64,000 bases of DNA. It comes from Selenomonas sp. GACV-9. GTDB lineage: Bacteria > Bacillota > Negativicutes > Selenomonadales > Selenomonadaceae. A program made the position numbers and the translations under genes. The DNA is taken from assembly GCA_900116485.1 (NCBI GenBank), contig FPAX01000005.1, positions 119,753 through 183,752 of the forward strand, in the 5' to 3' direction. The notes under the pieces were generated by a model. It made no database searches. It was not told the origin of the DNA and worked only from the letters and a program-made list of their open reading frames with translations. Position 1 is the stretch's first letter. Each line of letters opens with the position of its first letter. Of this stretch, positions 45,985 through 55,391 are shown piece after piece.

Positions 45985-47964
45985 TCAGAACGAACCGCCG
46001 ACCGTGAAGTGAACGCGGCCGCCATTGCTGCCCCGGCCATAGTCAAGGCGCAACGGTCCCAGCGGCGTGTTCAGGGACAAGCCGACACCAATACTGCCCT
46101 TGAGATCCTTCGGCGTCAAGCCATCACTCCAGGCAGCACCCCAATCGGTGAACAAGGCACCCTGTACCTTGGAGGCAATCGGGAAACGGTATTCGAGCGT
46201 CGCCAGCATCATGCGCGTTCCACGGAACTGATCATCACGATAGCCGCGCAGCGAATCCTGACCGCCAAGCTTATACTGGTTGAAGTATGAGATGTGTCCA
46301 CGGCCAACACCATACTGACCACGCAGCGCAACGACCTGTGCATGACCGACCTTGATATAGCGCTGATCCTCAATCGTCACTTTCTGGAAATCGAAATCAC
46401 CGCCGAGACCAGCCACCTCGCCCATCAGGCTCACACGACCGCCCGTAGTCGGATTATATACGTTGTCCCGGGTATCCGTGACATGCTCGAGCGTCACGCT
46501 GCGCGTCGTGCCGAAATTGTCCTTTTCCCAAGCCGTACCTGCACGGCCCTTCGGAAACTTCGATCCTCCTGTGTGACGGACATATTTGTCATCACGATTG
46601 CGGAATGTGATATAGTTGGTCGAATACTCGCTGACCGGACGGCCAAACGTGAGCTCACCACCTGCATACTTGCGCATATACGACTCAGTCAGGCTCCCTT
46701 CCGTATCGTAATCATCATACTCATACGTACGGTTGTAGAGACGCAACGTACCCACAGTCTCCTTGGAATCAAGCCACGGCTTGCGGTAAGAGAACGTATA
46801 GCCCTGAGCATCGGTGGAACCGCCGCTCTTCTGATAGGTGAGGCTGATTGCATCACCAGTACCGAAGAAGTTCGTATCGCCAATGCTGACCATGCCGAGG
46901 ATGCCGTCCTGGCTGCTATAGCCGGCACCAATACCAAAGGTACCCGTGCGTTTTTCCTTGACATCGAGTTCCATGACCACGGCATTGGGTTCAACACCTG
47001 GATTCATCTTGATGTTGACATCCTCAAAGAAACCGAGATTGTAGACACGCTGCATGCTGCGGCGAGCCTTCTTGGAATTGAACGGCTCACCCGTCTTCTG
47101 GCGCATCTCACGCAAGATGACACGGTCTTTGGTCTTCGTATTGCCCTTGACCTTATACCCCTCAAGCACACCCTCGTTGACCTTGAGCTGCAAACCTCCC
47201 TCACGGTCGATATTCATATCCGTGATCTTTGCCAGGATATAGCCATCCTTGCGGTACTGGTCCTGAATAGCCTGCACGCTTTCCTGAAGCGTGCGGCTGT
47301 TGAGGATTTCGCCTTTCTTGACCTTTACCAGGCCATAAAGCACTTCATCCGTCTCTACTGTATTGCCCGTAATCTTGATATCGTTCAAGACAGGATTCTC
47401 AAGCACATGGTAGGTAATGACCACACCTTCCGGTACCACCTCAAAGGATGGATACAGGTCATAGAAATAGCCCGTATTATAGATAGCCTCCCGGTCCTTG
47501 TTGAGACCAGCCGCCGTAAACATATCGCCTGTATGCATATTGATGGCAGCTTTTGCCGTCCCCTCAGTAAGGCTTGTCGTCCCTTCAAACACAGTATCAA
47601 CGATTGTCTTGCCCTCATACTGGCTCAACATATCCGTGATGGCCTTTTCCTGCGGACGCTGTTTTGACCACTCAGCTGTCCGTGCATCAACAGCACTCTC
47701 TGTCTTTTTTTCAGCAGCGGACTGGGTTTCATCCGTCTGCTTCTCGTCAGCTGCTGCCTTATCGGCCTGCTGTTCAGGAGCAGCCTGCGTCTCTGCTGGC
47801 ACTGCAACTGTTGCTGTATCAGCCGCAGCATCACTAGCCGCAGCATCACTAGCTGCAGTCGTCGGGGCTGCAACCTCAGCAGCATACGCTGCCCCGGGGA
47901 ATACGGAAAAACTGGTAGCCAATGCAACCGCATAGGCAAGGAATCGTTCATTCTTTCTATTCAA
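45985..47964 (-). CDS. bamA: Outer-membrane protein assembly factor BamA (TTG start, three POTRA domains)
   Basis: A 659-residue Omp85 protein that inserts beta-barrel proteins into the outer membrane. After the signal peptide (about 1-28) comes a low-complexity Ala/Asp/Gln/Glu tract (30-95), then three POTRA domains (about 118-190, 191-266, 267-338). The barrel (340-659) ends GGRVHFTVGGSF. Proteobacterial BamA has five POTRAs; three are reported for Veillonella. The start is TTG 47964, 8 nt after AGGAGG. No lipoprotein BamB-E genes are nearby. Confidence 0.95.
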   Translation of the reverse strand: MNRKNERFLAYAVALATSFSVFPGAAYAAEVAAPTTAASDAAASDAAADTATVAVPAETQAAPEQQADKAAADEKQTDETQSAAEKKTESAVDARTAEWSKQRPQEKAITDMLSQYEGKTIVDTVFEGTTSLTEGTAKAAINMHTGDMFTAAGLNKDREAIYNTGYFYDLYPSFEVVPEGVVITYHVLENPVLNDIKITGNTVETDEVLYGLVKVKKGEILNSRTLQESVQAIQDQYRKDGYILAKITDMNIDREGGLQLKVNEGVLEGYKVKGNTKTKDRVILREMRQKTGEPFNSKKARRSMQRVYNLGFFEDVNIKMNPGVEPNAVVMELDVKEKRTGTFGIGAGYSSQDGILGMVSIGDTNFFGTGDAISLTYQKSGGSTDAQGYTFSYRKPWLDSKETVGTLRLYNRTYEYDDYDTEGSLTESYMRKYAGGELTFGRPVSEYSTNYITFRNRDDKYVRHTGGSKFPKGRAGTAWEKDNFGTTRSVTLEHVTDTRDNVYNPTTGGRVSLMGEVAGLGGDFDFQKVTIEDQRYIKVGHAQVVALRGQYGVGRGHISYFNQYKLGGQDSLRGYRDDQFRGTRMMLATLEYRFPIASKVQGALFTDWGAAWSDGLTPKDLKGSIGVGLSLNTPLGPLRLDYGRGSNGGRVHFTVGGSF

Positions 47965-47997
47965 CAGACAAACCTCCTAAGGTTGATGTTTCTATCT

Positions 47998-48519
47998 TCA
48001 TTGCTGCCGCAGGATCTTACCTGCCGACTGCATGAGTCGCTGTTTCTGTGGATCCGGCAGCTCCCGCTTCGGCCGCTCAGGTGCTTCCTGCTGAGGCAGA
48101 GGATCTGGCACGGACGGTGCTTCTGCCTCGCGAGCAGCCGGATCAGCCGTTATCGGCTGTACCGTATTATCCGGTAATTGCTGCGCGGGAGCAGTCGGCA
48201 TTGGATCAGCTGTTGGTTCAGTAATCTCTGCTGCCACTGGACCTTCCGGAACCGGCTCCTCAGACGAACTCCTTGTCCAAGCAAGGATACCGATTCCCGC
48301 CAGCAACACGGCAACTACCGGCGGCAGCAATCTTTTCCCCCAACACTTTATCCGTGCACAACACGGACTGTCCTGTACCTGTGACAGTTCTGCCCGCGCC
48401 AGCATCAGCTTGAGATCTCCCTGGATATCATTCTCATGCTCCAGCGAATGCTCCGCCTCGCCCAGCCAATCACGGGCTGCCCGGATATGATTCTTCTGCA
48501 TATTGCGCCGGTCCGCCAT
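47998..48519 (-). CDS. Single-pass membrane protein, candidate partner of the adjacent sigma factor
   Basis: A 173-residue protein of unknown family. Residues 1-60 form a charged helical cytosolic region (RAARDWLGEAEHSLEHEN) with a small cysteine cluster (SPCC, then C59). A membrane helix follows (about 64-81), then a Pro/Glu/Ala-rich periplasmic tail to the end. This topology, with the sigma gene directly upstream, resembles membrane-bound anti-sigma factors, but no known anti-sigma domain is recognisable. I chose ATG 48519, which has AGGAGG 7 nt upstream. bamA follows 33 nt later. Confidence 0.7.
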   Translation of the reverse strand: MADRRNMQKNHIRAARDWLGEAEHSLEHENDIQGDLKLMLARAELSQVQDSPCCARIKCWGKRLLPPVVAVLLAGIGILAWTRSSSEEPVPEGPVAAEITEPTADPMPTAPAQQLPDNTVQPITADPAAREAEAPSVPDPLPQQEAPERPKRELPDPQKQRLMQSAGKILRQQ

Positions 48520-48544
48520 CACAAAACCTCCTGTGACCAAAACA

Positions 48545-48577
48545 CTCTATAGTTATAATCCACTTGACCATATAGAG
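48545..48577. repeat. Inverted repeat in the sigma gene to membrane protein gap
   Basis: Arms CTCTATA (48545-48551) and TATAGAG (48571-48577). The same 154-nt gap holds a tandem ATAACG(CT)ATAACG near 48591-48604 and a small stem TCAGGC/GCCTGA near 48632. No sigma-A promoter is clear, so this could be a target for the adjacent sigma factor. Confidence 0.4.
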
Positions 48578-48673
48578 CGTGACCTGCAATATAACGCTAT
48601 AACGGATAAACAATGGCATTTATGTTTGATTTCAGGCTGAATCGTGCCTGATTCCACTGATTTTCATCCATTT

Positions 48674-49306
48674 TCACCAATTCTGCATAAAACGTGACAG
48701 CATGCCACGCACACGGCGAATGCCATTTTTCTGCAACCTATAGATATGCGACTTGCTGACCTGCAGCCCTGCGGCCACATCGCCAGCCTCCTCGCTTTGC
48801 ATATACATGCCCTCCAACACAGCACGCTCCCGATCTGGGAGACGCGCCATAGCCTGCCGAAGCCGGCAGGCAAGCTCATTGGATTCAGCTTGCTCAGTAA
48901 CGGAAGGACTCATATCCATGAGGTTTTCCTTGATCGTCATTCCGCCATCAGCAGGCCTGGCATCCATACAAGCCACATCCACCCGGCCTTCCTTTTGCAG
49001 GAAATTCAGCATGCGCCCACGGATGCGATGCACCGCGAATAGACTGAACGCCACACCGCGCTGTGGCTCGTAGCTTTCCACGGCCTCGATGAGGCCAATG
49101 GTTCCTTCCTGCACAACATCCATGATGTTCTGCAAGCTACGATAAGGCAACGCCTGCTTGAATACCAATGGCTGATAGGATTCAATGAGCAGGCGGCGTG
49201 CCTCCCGGCTGCCCTCGCTCTTATACGACTGCCAAAGCTGCCGCTCCTGCTCCGGCTCCAGCTTTTTCACCTGTTTCAGCGCAGCAACATATTGTTCGAA
49301 TTGCAT
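48674..49306 (-). CDS. Sigma-70 family RNA polymerase sigma factor embedded in the envelope block
   Basis: A 210-residue alternative sigma factor. Region 2 spans about 36-105, with MDVVQEGTIGLIEAVESYEP for core binding and FSLFAVHRIRGRMLNF for -10 recognition. A linker without an obvious region 3 follows, then region 4 (about 148-202) with the helix-turn-helix DVAAGLQVSKSHIYRLQKNG. Size and layout are between ECF and FliA-type factors. The start is ATG 49306, after GGGAGGTGAG. It lies between tamB and the membrane protein that may bind it, and it may control the outer-membrane assembly genes downstream. Confidence 0.88.
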   Translation of the reverse strand: MQFEQYVAALKQVKKLEPEQERQLWQSYKSEGSREARRLLIESYQPLVFKQALPYRSLQNIMDVVQEGTIGLIEAVESYEPQRGVAFSLFAVHRIRGRMLNFLQKEGRVDVACMDARPADGGMTIKENLMDMSPSVTEQAESNELACRLRQAMARLPDRERAVLEGMYMQSEEAGDVAAGLQVSKSHIYRLQKNGIRRVRGMLSRFMQNW

Positions 49307-49337
49307 CCTGCTCACCTCCCTTCGCGGTGATGCCTCA

Positions 49338-52300
49338 TCAGAACGATGTCCTGGCTTCAAAGCCTACAATGTAATCATTGCCCTCGCGTTCCAGCGTCAT
49401 GCCCAGCCGGTCGTTGAAATCATACTGGATACCATAGCGATTGACGTTCGTACTGCCGCCAAGACTGCGGGTATATTTCAGCATGACTTTGTCCGAGATA
49501 TATTTTCCCATCTGAACATTAAAATCGTATTTGTTTCTGTCATTTTCTTTTTCCCGATGATCGAAGGCCGAGCCACTGCCACGGGAAATCGCAAACTGAT
49601 CCAGGTAGAGGAAATCGCGCATGGCCCCCTCAACCTCCGACAAGAAGCTCATCTGCAGACCTACGGTCAGCAGATCCCCAGCAGTCATATTAGCCTGGCC
49701 ATTCTTATACGCATCACGCAGCGTAAGGAGCTGGATGATCTGGGTCTGGCTCATCGGCGGACTTGAGGACAGCTTGATCTGCATATTGCCCAGCGGCCCC
49801 TTAGCCGCCAGGAATACCCGTGTCCGCGTCAGTTTCGTATCTGCAAAGAAATCGATGCTCGGCAGGAACGATGCCACCTGATCGAAGGTTGCCCGTCCTT
49901 CACGGATGGCAAACTCCGTCTTGAGATAATTGATCGTACCGCCGCGCTTGACCTCGAGACTGCCCGACATTTTCGGATGACTGACAATCCCTCCCGCATG
50001 TACCTGACCAGTCAGGTACATATCATAAAGATACGGACTGTAGAAATGCACTTTCCTGCCGACGTTGACCTGCACATCAAGCACAGCCTCCGGCATAGCG
50101 CCATCGCTGTCTGGAATAGCTGGAACCGAGATAAGGCAGTTATCGAAATCAATCTGCCCATAGATCTTGGGCAGCGTATGCCCGTAAAAATCCGTATCAA
50201 ACACACGGAACTCGCCCGTAAGCGGCCCCGTAAACACACCGCTCTGTATATCCAGCTTATTGAATTTCAAAGCCAGATCATATTTCTTCGGTGTAACGCC
50301 ATCAAACTGTATATTACCAGTCAATGTATACGTACCATCGCCCATTTTACCAGAAAATTCCCGAACTGTCATCTGGCTGCCATCAAATACGATCTGCGCA
50401 TTCATATCTGTCACCGGTGTGGCAATCGCCTTGAACTTGACCGCCCCATCGGCTACACCTAGCGTACCATCAACCCTCGGATGGGCCAACGTACCACGGA
50501 TCTTCAAGCTGCCCGTCGTCGCACCAACAGCCCAGTCTATTTCCTTCGACAGAGTCGGCAAAAGCGACAGATCAGCCTGATCCAGGCCCACTGTCATCTG
50601 GATCTGCTCAATATCATCAAGCTGTTCATCCTTATGGGCAAAAACAGCCCGCAGCGGAACGATACCTTGGGCACTGGCCTGATAAGTCCGCTCCCCCGCT
50701 GTTTTCTTTACATTCAGCGTATCCACTTGGACAAGGCCGTTTTTCAGATGCAGCTGGCCGTCCAAACTGTCAAAGGTCGACCCCTGCACGCCACCGTTAC
50801 GTCCCTTGATGGTCACATCAGCAGATGGATTTGTCAGAACGCCGCCAAACACGGCCTCGATATCAGCTGTGCCGATGACCTCCGTCTGGATACCTGCCAT
50901 CTGCGCAAACATTCCCATCGAAAGATTCGTGGCCGATAGCCGCGCAGCCAGCGGTCCACCATCCAGGCCCGCACTGCCCGACAAGGTCAAAAGACCGGTA
51001 TCTCCCTGACAAGCCGCAAACTTATCGACATACAGCACTTTATCCAGCAGACGAAGGTCAAAAGCCGCATCATGGACGTCGTAATCGCCCACTGTTCCCT
51101 TAGCCATTGCCCCTGTCAACTTGACCTGCGGATTGCTGATTGTCCCTTTCACTTCGGCTGTACAATCAAGCCTTCCCTGTACAAGATCATTCTTGAGATT
51201 GCAAAGGGCTGACAGCGCATTGATATCAGCATTGGCAATGGTTACATTGCCCGTCAAGGCCTCTGTCTCGGTATTGACTGATGCCGTCACATCATAAGTG
51301 CCGCCATTCTGCTCAAAGCGGAACTTATCAAGATCTGCGATGCCACGCCGATACTTGACCAGACCATGCAGATTGGTGATTTCCTGCTCATTGAGGATAA
51401 GGCTGGCAGCCTCAAGCGTACCATAAAATTCCGGACTGCTGATGCGCCCACGGATGAGTCCCTTGAACGTACCATGCCCACTGACCTCATAGGGCAGCTT
51501 ATGTTCCACACGTTTGAGGTCGATATCCCTGGCCGCCACCTCCATATTGAGGTTCTGGTTTCGGTCAATGGTACCATTGAGCACCATATCGATCATCGGC
51601 GAGTATGCATGGAAATCCTGCAGGCGGATAATGCCGTTTTCCAGGAAATAGTCGCCATCCATACCGGAAAGCAGTACCCCATGGTAACTGCCGCGATAGA
51701 AATGGATATAGCCAACGCCCTTCGGATTGTCGAGCGTCCCGGTAAAGGTGATGATATTATCGACATTACCGGTAATCGGCTGATCTGGTGCCACCAGCGC
51801 CGCAATATCCTCCATGCGAGCGCCCATCGTATCGATCTGCAGGTTCAACCGGCGCTCCCCGGTAAAGCCGACAGAACCAGCCACCCGCCAGACCTCCTTG
51901 CCATTCTTCTCCATCAGGAAGTCATCGATATGGATGCCATCAAGGCTGCCGCTGGCCATGAGTTTCAAGCTGTCAAACGGTTGCTTGAACAACGTGCCGT
52001 TAAGGCCGGAAAATTTGAGCTCAACCTGCGGATTTGCTGCCGGCCCCTGCACCGTGCCCTTGAAATCACTGATGCCCGTAAGGTCAGCCTGCGGCTCCAG
52101 CTTGCTCAGCAAGGCCAGATCGAAATGCGCCCCATAGAATGCCAGATCAAGCTGCGGTGCCGTGAGCACATCGGTCACTGTGCCCTCAATCCCCAGCCGG
52201 CTCTTGCCCGGCAGGTTCATGCTGACAAAGTCGATGGCCAGATCGTCACCAGCCAGATAGAACGAACCGTTGAGATTCTCGATTGGCAGGGCCTTATAGG

Positions 52301-53681
52301 TGCCATCCTGCAGTTTGGCATTGCCATACGCCTGCATGTTCTCCCAATCCGTTCCCTTGCCGCTCACCCCGATGTCGCCCGACACCCGTCCCGTGACAGC
52401 ACTGACTGCCGGAATGAATGCGGCAGCTTTGACCATGTCCAGCCCCTTTGCCTGCACATGTGCCGTATAGCTTAGGTCCAGAGTCGACAAAGCCGCCTCG
52501 CCCTCGATATGACCACCCAGCAGATCTGCCCGCAAATCCTGGGCAAACAGATGCCCATCCTGATAGCGGACCTTCGCGGAAAGGTTCTGGAATGGTACCG
52601 ACAGCGCCGTTCCTGCCTCTACCTTTACTTCTCCATCAACCAATGGATTCTGGAACGTCCCCTTGAGCTTGGCCTTGAAGGCTGCCGCCCCCTGATAGGG
52701 GATATTCGTCAGCACTTTGCCCGGGTCGAATGCCTCCGACGCAACATCAAGATCCATATAGGGTTTGCCCGTATCCAAACGGATCTTGCCATGAGCACTG
52801 GCCTGCTGCCCACCAGCCTCAGCCTCAACAGATAGCAGCACCTCAGCATCCGTAAAGGCCGTATGCCCTTTGATGCCCGTGATGTCTGTATCCATGACGC
52901 GCAGCGCACCATCGGTAAGATCTGCCTCGCCGCTAAACGACAGCTGGCTGCCATCGCGAAATACGTGCAGCTCCGACTGGCTGATCCTGCCACCCGCAAT
53001 CGTTACTTCCTCGGGCAGCGTCCCTGCCGGCAGCCAGCCAAGATAATCCTTGATATCCACATTCTTGATGGCCACGTTGAAAATCTGCCGTGCATCATCA
53101 AAGGTTCCCTTACCCTCAATAGCCGCACCTTTATGGACTGCCGCCACCTCCGCTTTCATAGCCGGATAATCAGCAAAATCCAGCGAGCCTTTGACATTCG
53201 TCAGTACGATTTCCTGCCCCTGCAGCCGGCCAGTCACCTGACCATCTTCCACCCGGACGATTCCATGGAACTGCTGGCTGCTCGGCTGCGCGCTTGCCAC
53301 ATCCTCATAGTTCCAGCTGCCATCATCACGCTGCTCGACAACAGCTGTCACATGGGAAAGAGTAACTTCCTTTACCGCATCAGCCGGTGCTGAAAGCGCA
53401 GAAAGCAGGCGGTAAGTCACCTGGGCTTTATCTGCCCGTGCGATGACCTCCGCCTGCTTATCGTAGATTGCCAAATCGTGCAGCTCGAGGGTGCGCAGAG
53501 ACTTTACCTCTATCGCCCCCACATCGACCTGCACGCCAAGGACCTCCGTTGCCACCGAGGATACCTTCTGGCCCGCGGACTCCATAAAGGCACTGGTCTT
53601 CACATAATACCAAAAGCCTGTCGCCCCCAGTATGATTATGCTAAAGACAACTGCCAGTATTTTCAATGATTTCCGCTTCAT
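49338..53681 (-). CDS. tamB: TamB-like translocation/assembly module protein
   Basis: A 1447-residue AsmA/TamB superfamily protein: an N-terminal membrane anchor (about 7-25), then a very long repetitive beta-rich region (beta-taco groove) and a C-terminal DUF490 domain ending YIVGFEARTSF. Such proteins bridge inner and outer membranes and have been tied to outer-membrane protein assembly and phospholipid transport. The terminal Phe and strand pattern (NRYGIQYDFNDRLGM) are typical. No TamA is adjacent; bamA in the same block may be its partner, as proposed for Negativicutes and others. Start ATG 53681. Confidence 0.93.
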   Translation of the reverse strand: MKRKSLKILAVVFSIIILGATGFWYYVKTSAFMESAGQKVSSVATEVLGVQVDVGAIEVKSLRTLELHDLAIYDKQAEVIARADKAQVTYRLLSALSAPADAVKEVTLSHVTAVVEQRDDGSWNYEDVASAQPSSQQFHGIVRVEDGQVTGRLQGQEIVLTNVKGSLDFADYPAMKAEVAAVHKGAAIEGKGTFDDARQIFNVAIKNVDIKDYLGWLPAGTLPEEVTIAGGRISQSELHVFRDGSQLSFSGEADLTDGALRVMDTDITGIKGHTAFTDAEVLLSVEAEAGGQQASAHGKIRLDTGKPYMDLDVASEAFDPGKVLTNIPYQGAAAFKAKLKGTFQNPLVDGEVKVEAGTALSVPFQNLSAKVRYQDGHLFAQDLRADLLGGHIEGEAALSTLDLSYTAHVQAKGLDMVKAAAFIPAVSAVTGRVSGDIGVSGKGTDWENMQAYGNAKLQDGTYKALPIENLNGSFYLAGDDLAIDFVSMNLPGKSRLGIEGTVTDVLTAPQLDLAFYGAHFDLALLSKLEPQADLTGISDFKGTVQGPAANPQVELKFSGLNGTLFKQPFDSLKLMASGSLDGIHIDDFLMEKNGKEVWRVAGSVGFTGERRLNLQIDTMGARMEDIAALVAPDQPITGNVDNIITFTGTLDNPKGVGYIHFYRGSYHGVLLSGMDGDYFLENGIIRLQDFHAYSPMIDMVLNGTIDRNQNLNMEVAARDIDLKRVEHKLPYEVSGHGTFKGLIRGRISSPEFYGTLEAASLILNEQEITNLHGLVKYRRGIADLDKFRFEQNGGTYDVTASVNTETEALTGNVTIANADINALSALCNLKNDLVQGRLDCTAEVKGTISNPQVKLTGAMAKGTVGDYDVHDAAFDLRLLDKVLYVDKFAACQGDTGLLTLSGSAGLDGGPLAARLSATNLSMGMFAQMAGIQTEVIGTADIEAVFGGVLTNPSADVTIKGRNGGVQGSTFDSLDGQLHLKNGLVQVDTLNVKKTAGERTYQASAQGIVPLRAVFAHKDEQLDDIEQIQMTVGLDQADLSLLPTLSKEIDWAVGATTGSLKIRGTLAHPRVDGTLGVADGAVKFKAIATPVTDMNAQIVFDGSQMTVREFSGKMGDGTYTLTGNIQFDGVTPKKYDLALKFNKLDIQSGVFTGPLTGEFRVFDTDFYGHTLPKIYGQIDFDNCLISVPAIPDSDGAMPEAVLDVQVNVGRKVHFYSPYLYDMYLTGQVHAGGIVSHPKMSGSLEVKRGGTINYLKTEFAIREGRATFDQVASFLPSIDFFADTKLTRTRVFLAAKGPLGNMQIKLSSSPPMSQTQIIQLLTLRDAYKNGQANMTAGDLLTVGLQMSFLSEVEGAMRDFLYLDQFAISRGSGSAFDHREKENDRNKYDFNVQMGKYISDKVMLKYTRSLGGSTNVNRYGIQYDFNDRLGMTLEREGNDYIVGFEARTSF

Positions 53682-53731
53682 GATATACCTCTCTACAAGG
53701 CCTGTCCCTGGCTATATTTATCCTGGCAAAC

Positions 53732-55321
53732 TTATTTTGCCATTTCCTCTGCTACGGCAGCCGTATCCTGAGCTGCATCTGCTTTCTCGGCAACTGGCTT
53801 GACCTCTGCCTCACCAGCTGCTTTTTTCTCTTCTACCTGCTTAGACTTAGCTGCCTGGCGCACCTCACGCTCAACCTGACGGCCAGCTTTGGCCTCCTCT
53901 TTCGAAGCTTTCTTTGCCTCTTTCGTCACTTCAAGCACAGCATTGTCGTTGAGCTTGGCATCCTCGCGAACCTTTTTGACGCGATTGCCTGCCTGTTGCG
54001 ACTCGCGGTACTTCACGACGTCGATGTCCACCGGCAGGCCCATGGCCTTATCCAGTGCGGCCTTGCTCGTATTGTAATCATACAGCGCCGTATAGTAGTT
54101 CGTGCGAGCCGCCGTCAACTTCTCGTTGGCATCCATGACATCAAGATTCGTGCCCACACCTGCGCTGTAGCGAACCTGAGCAATCTTGTAGTCTTCTTCC
54201 GCCTGGGTCACAGCGACTTGCGTTGTCTGGATGTTCTTTTCTGCCGCCTGCAGACTCAGATAAGCCGTGCGCACCTCAAGCTGGATTGCTTCGTCTTTCT
54301 GATGCGCAGCCTCCTGTTTCTGGAGCAGGCCAGCCTCAGCTGCCTCGACGTTAGCCGCCGTCACACCATTGTCAAAGATATTCCAGGAGGCTTCAGCACC
54401 AGCCACCCAAGTCTCCGTATGATTGTCCTTGAACCCGCTGTCGCCAGCAATCGTCTTGCTGGCTACTGCCTTGACCGACGGATAGTAGCCGGAACGAGCC
54501 GTATTGATGCCCGCCTCAGCCTGCTTGACCGCATAGTAGGCTGCAGCACCATCGGCGCGGTTAGCCAGGGCATACTTCGTGCAGTCATCCAGTGACAGGT
54601 CGTATTTCGTGTATTTGAGCTGGTCGCGGATATCGAGTACCGTGTCCGTCGGCAGACCCACGACATTGTTGAGGGTAGCAATGGCAACGTCATAATTGTT
54701 CTGTGCCGTTACCAAAGCCTGCTGTGCATTGGCCAGCTGTACCTGGGAGGCCAGCACATCGGATTTCGCTACCGTGCCGACACGGTACTGGGCATTGACA
54801 TTGTCAAGATGCTCCTGCAGCGTGTTGACAGCATCCTGCTGGACACTGATGAGATTGCGGCACTGCAGGATCTTATAGTAATCTGCCGTAGCCTCATAAC
54901 GGATGCTCTGTTTCGTATTCTCCAGCGTCACATCTGCCTCGTTGAGTCCATAGCCTGACTGGTCGATAGCTGCGCGCAGCGAGCCATCATAGAGCGGCAT
55001 TGCTGCCTGCCAGGTATTGCCGAACTGTGAACCATCGATACCCTGCAGCTCATACGTACGACCGCCAATGCGCTCAGCCGTAGCGGCCCACGAGAACGTC
55101 ACGCCTGTCTTGCGGCGATAGGCCGACAGGTTCCACTTGGCACTCTCGACTCCGGCCAAGGCCCCCTTGATATTACGGTTGTTCTCCAGTGCCATCTGCA
55201 CGCTGTCCTTGAGATCCAGCTGCACCGTATCGGCAGCCAGTGCTGTACCAGACACCATCATCATAAGTCCGCCCATAACAAGAGCCGTCAGTTTTTTATG
55301 AAAAGCTTTATTCGTCTTCAC
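53732..55321 (-). CDS. tolC: TolC family outer-membrane efflux protein (GTG start)
   Basis: A 529-residue TolC-type channel. A signal peptide (about 1-28, ending SGTALA) is followed by the two-fold helical/barrel repeat, each half with the NxR-style segment (for example NNRNIKGALAGVES and GVGTNLDVMDANEKL). The C-terminal 90 residues are an unusual Lys/Ala/Glu-rich tail. I chose GTG 55321, 8 nt after GGGGAGG. It lies between mlaD and tamB; no inner-membrane pump is adjacent, so its partner is elsewhere or it serves several pumps. Confidence 0.9.
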   Translation of the reverse strand: MKTNKAFHKKLTALVMGGLMMMVSGTALAADTVQLDLKDSVQMALENNRNIKGALAGVESAKWNLSAYRRKTGVTFSWAATAERIGGRTYELQGIDGSQFGNTWQAAMPLYDGSLRAAIDQSGYGLNEADVTLENTKQSIRYEATADYYKILQCRNLISVQQDAVNTLQEHLDNVNAQYRVGTVAKSDVLASQVQLANAQQALVTAQNNYDVAIATLNNVVGLPTDTVLDIRDQLKYTKYDLSLDDCTKYALANRADGAAAYYAVKQAEAGINTARSGYYPSVKAVASKTIAGDSGFKDNHTETWVAGAEASWNIFDNGVTAANVEAAEAGLLQKQEAAHQKDEAIQLEVRTAYLSLQAAEKNIQTTQVAVTQAEEDYKIAQVRYSAGVGTNLDVMDANEKLTAARTNYYTALYDYNTSKAALDKAMGLPVDIDVVKYRESQQAGNRVKKVREDAKLNDNAVLEVTKEAKKASKEEAKAGRQVEREVRQAAKSKQVEEKKAAGEAEVKPVAEKADAAQDTAAVAEEMAK

Positions 55322-55391
55322 GATTGTATCCTCCCCTGAAATCATGTATTTTATATAGATGCCAGCCTATGCCGGCAGAGATTATCGAAAA

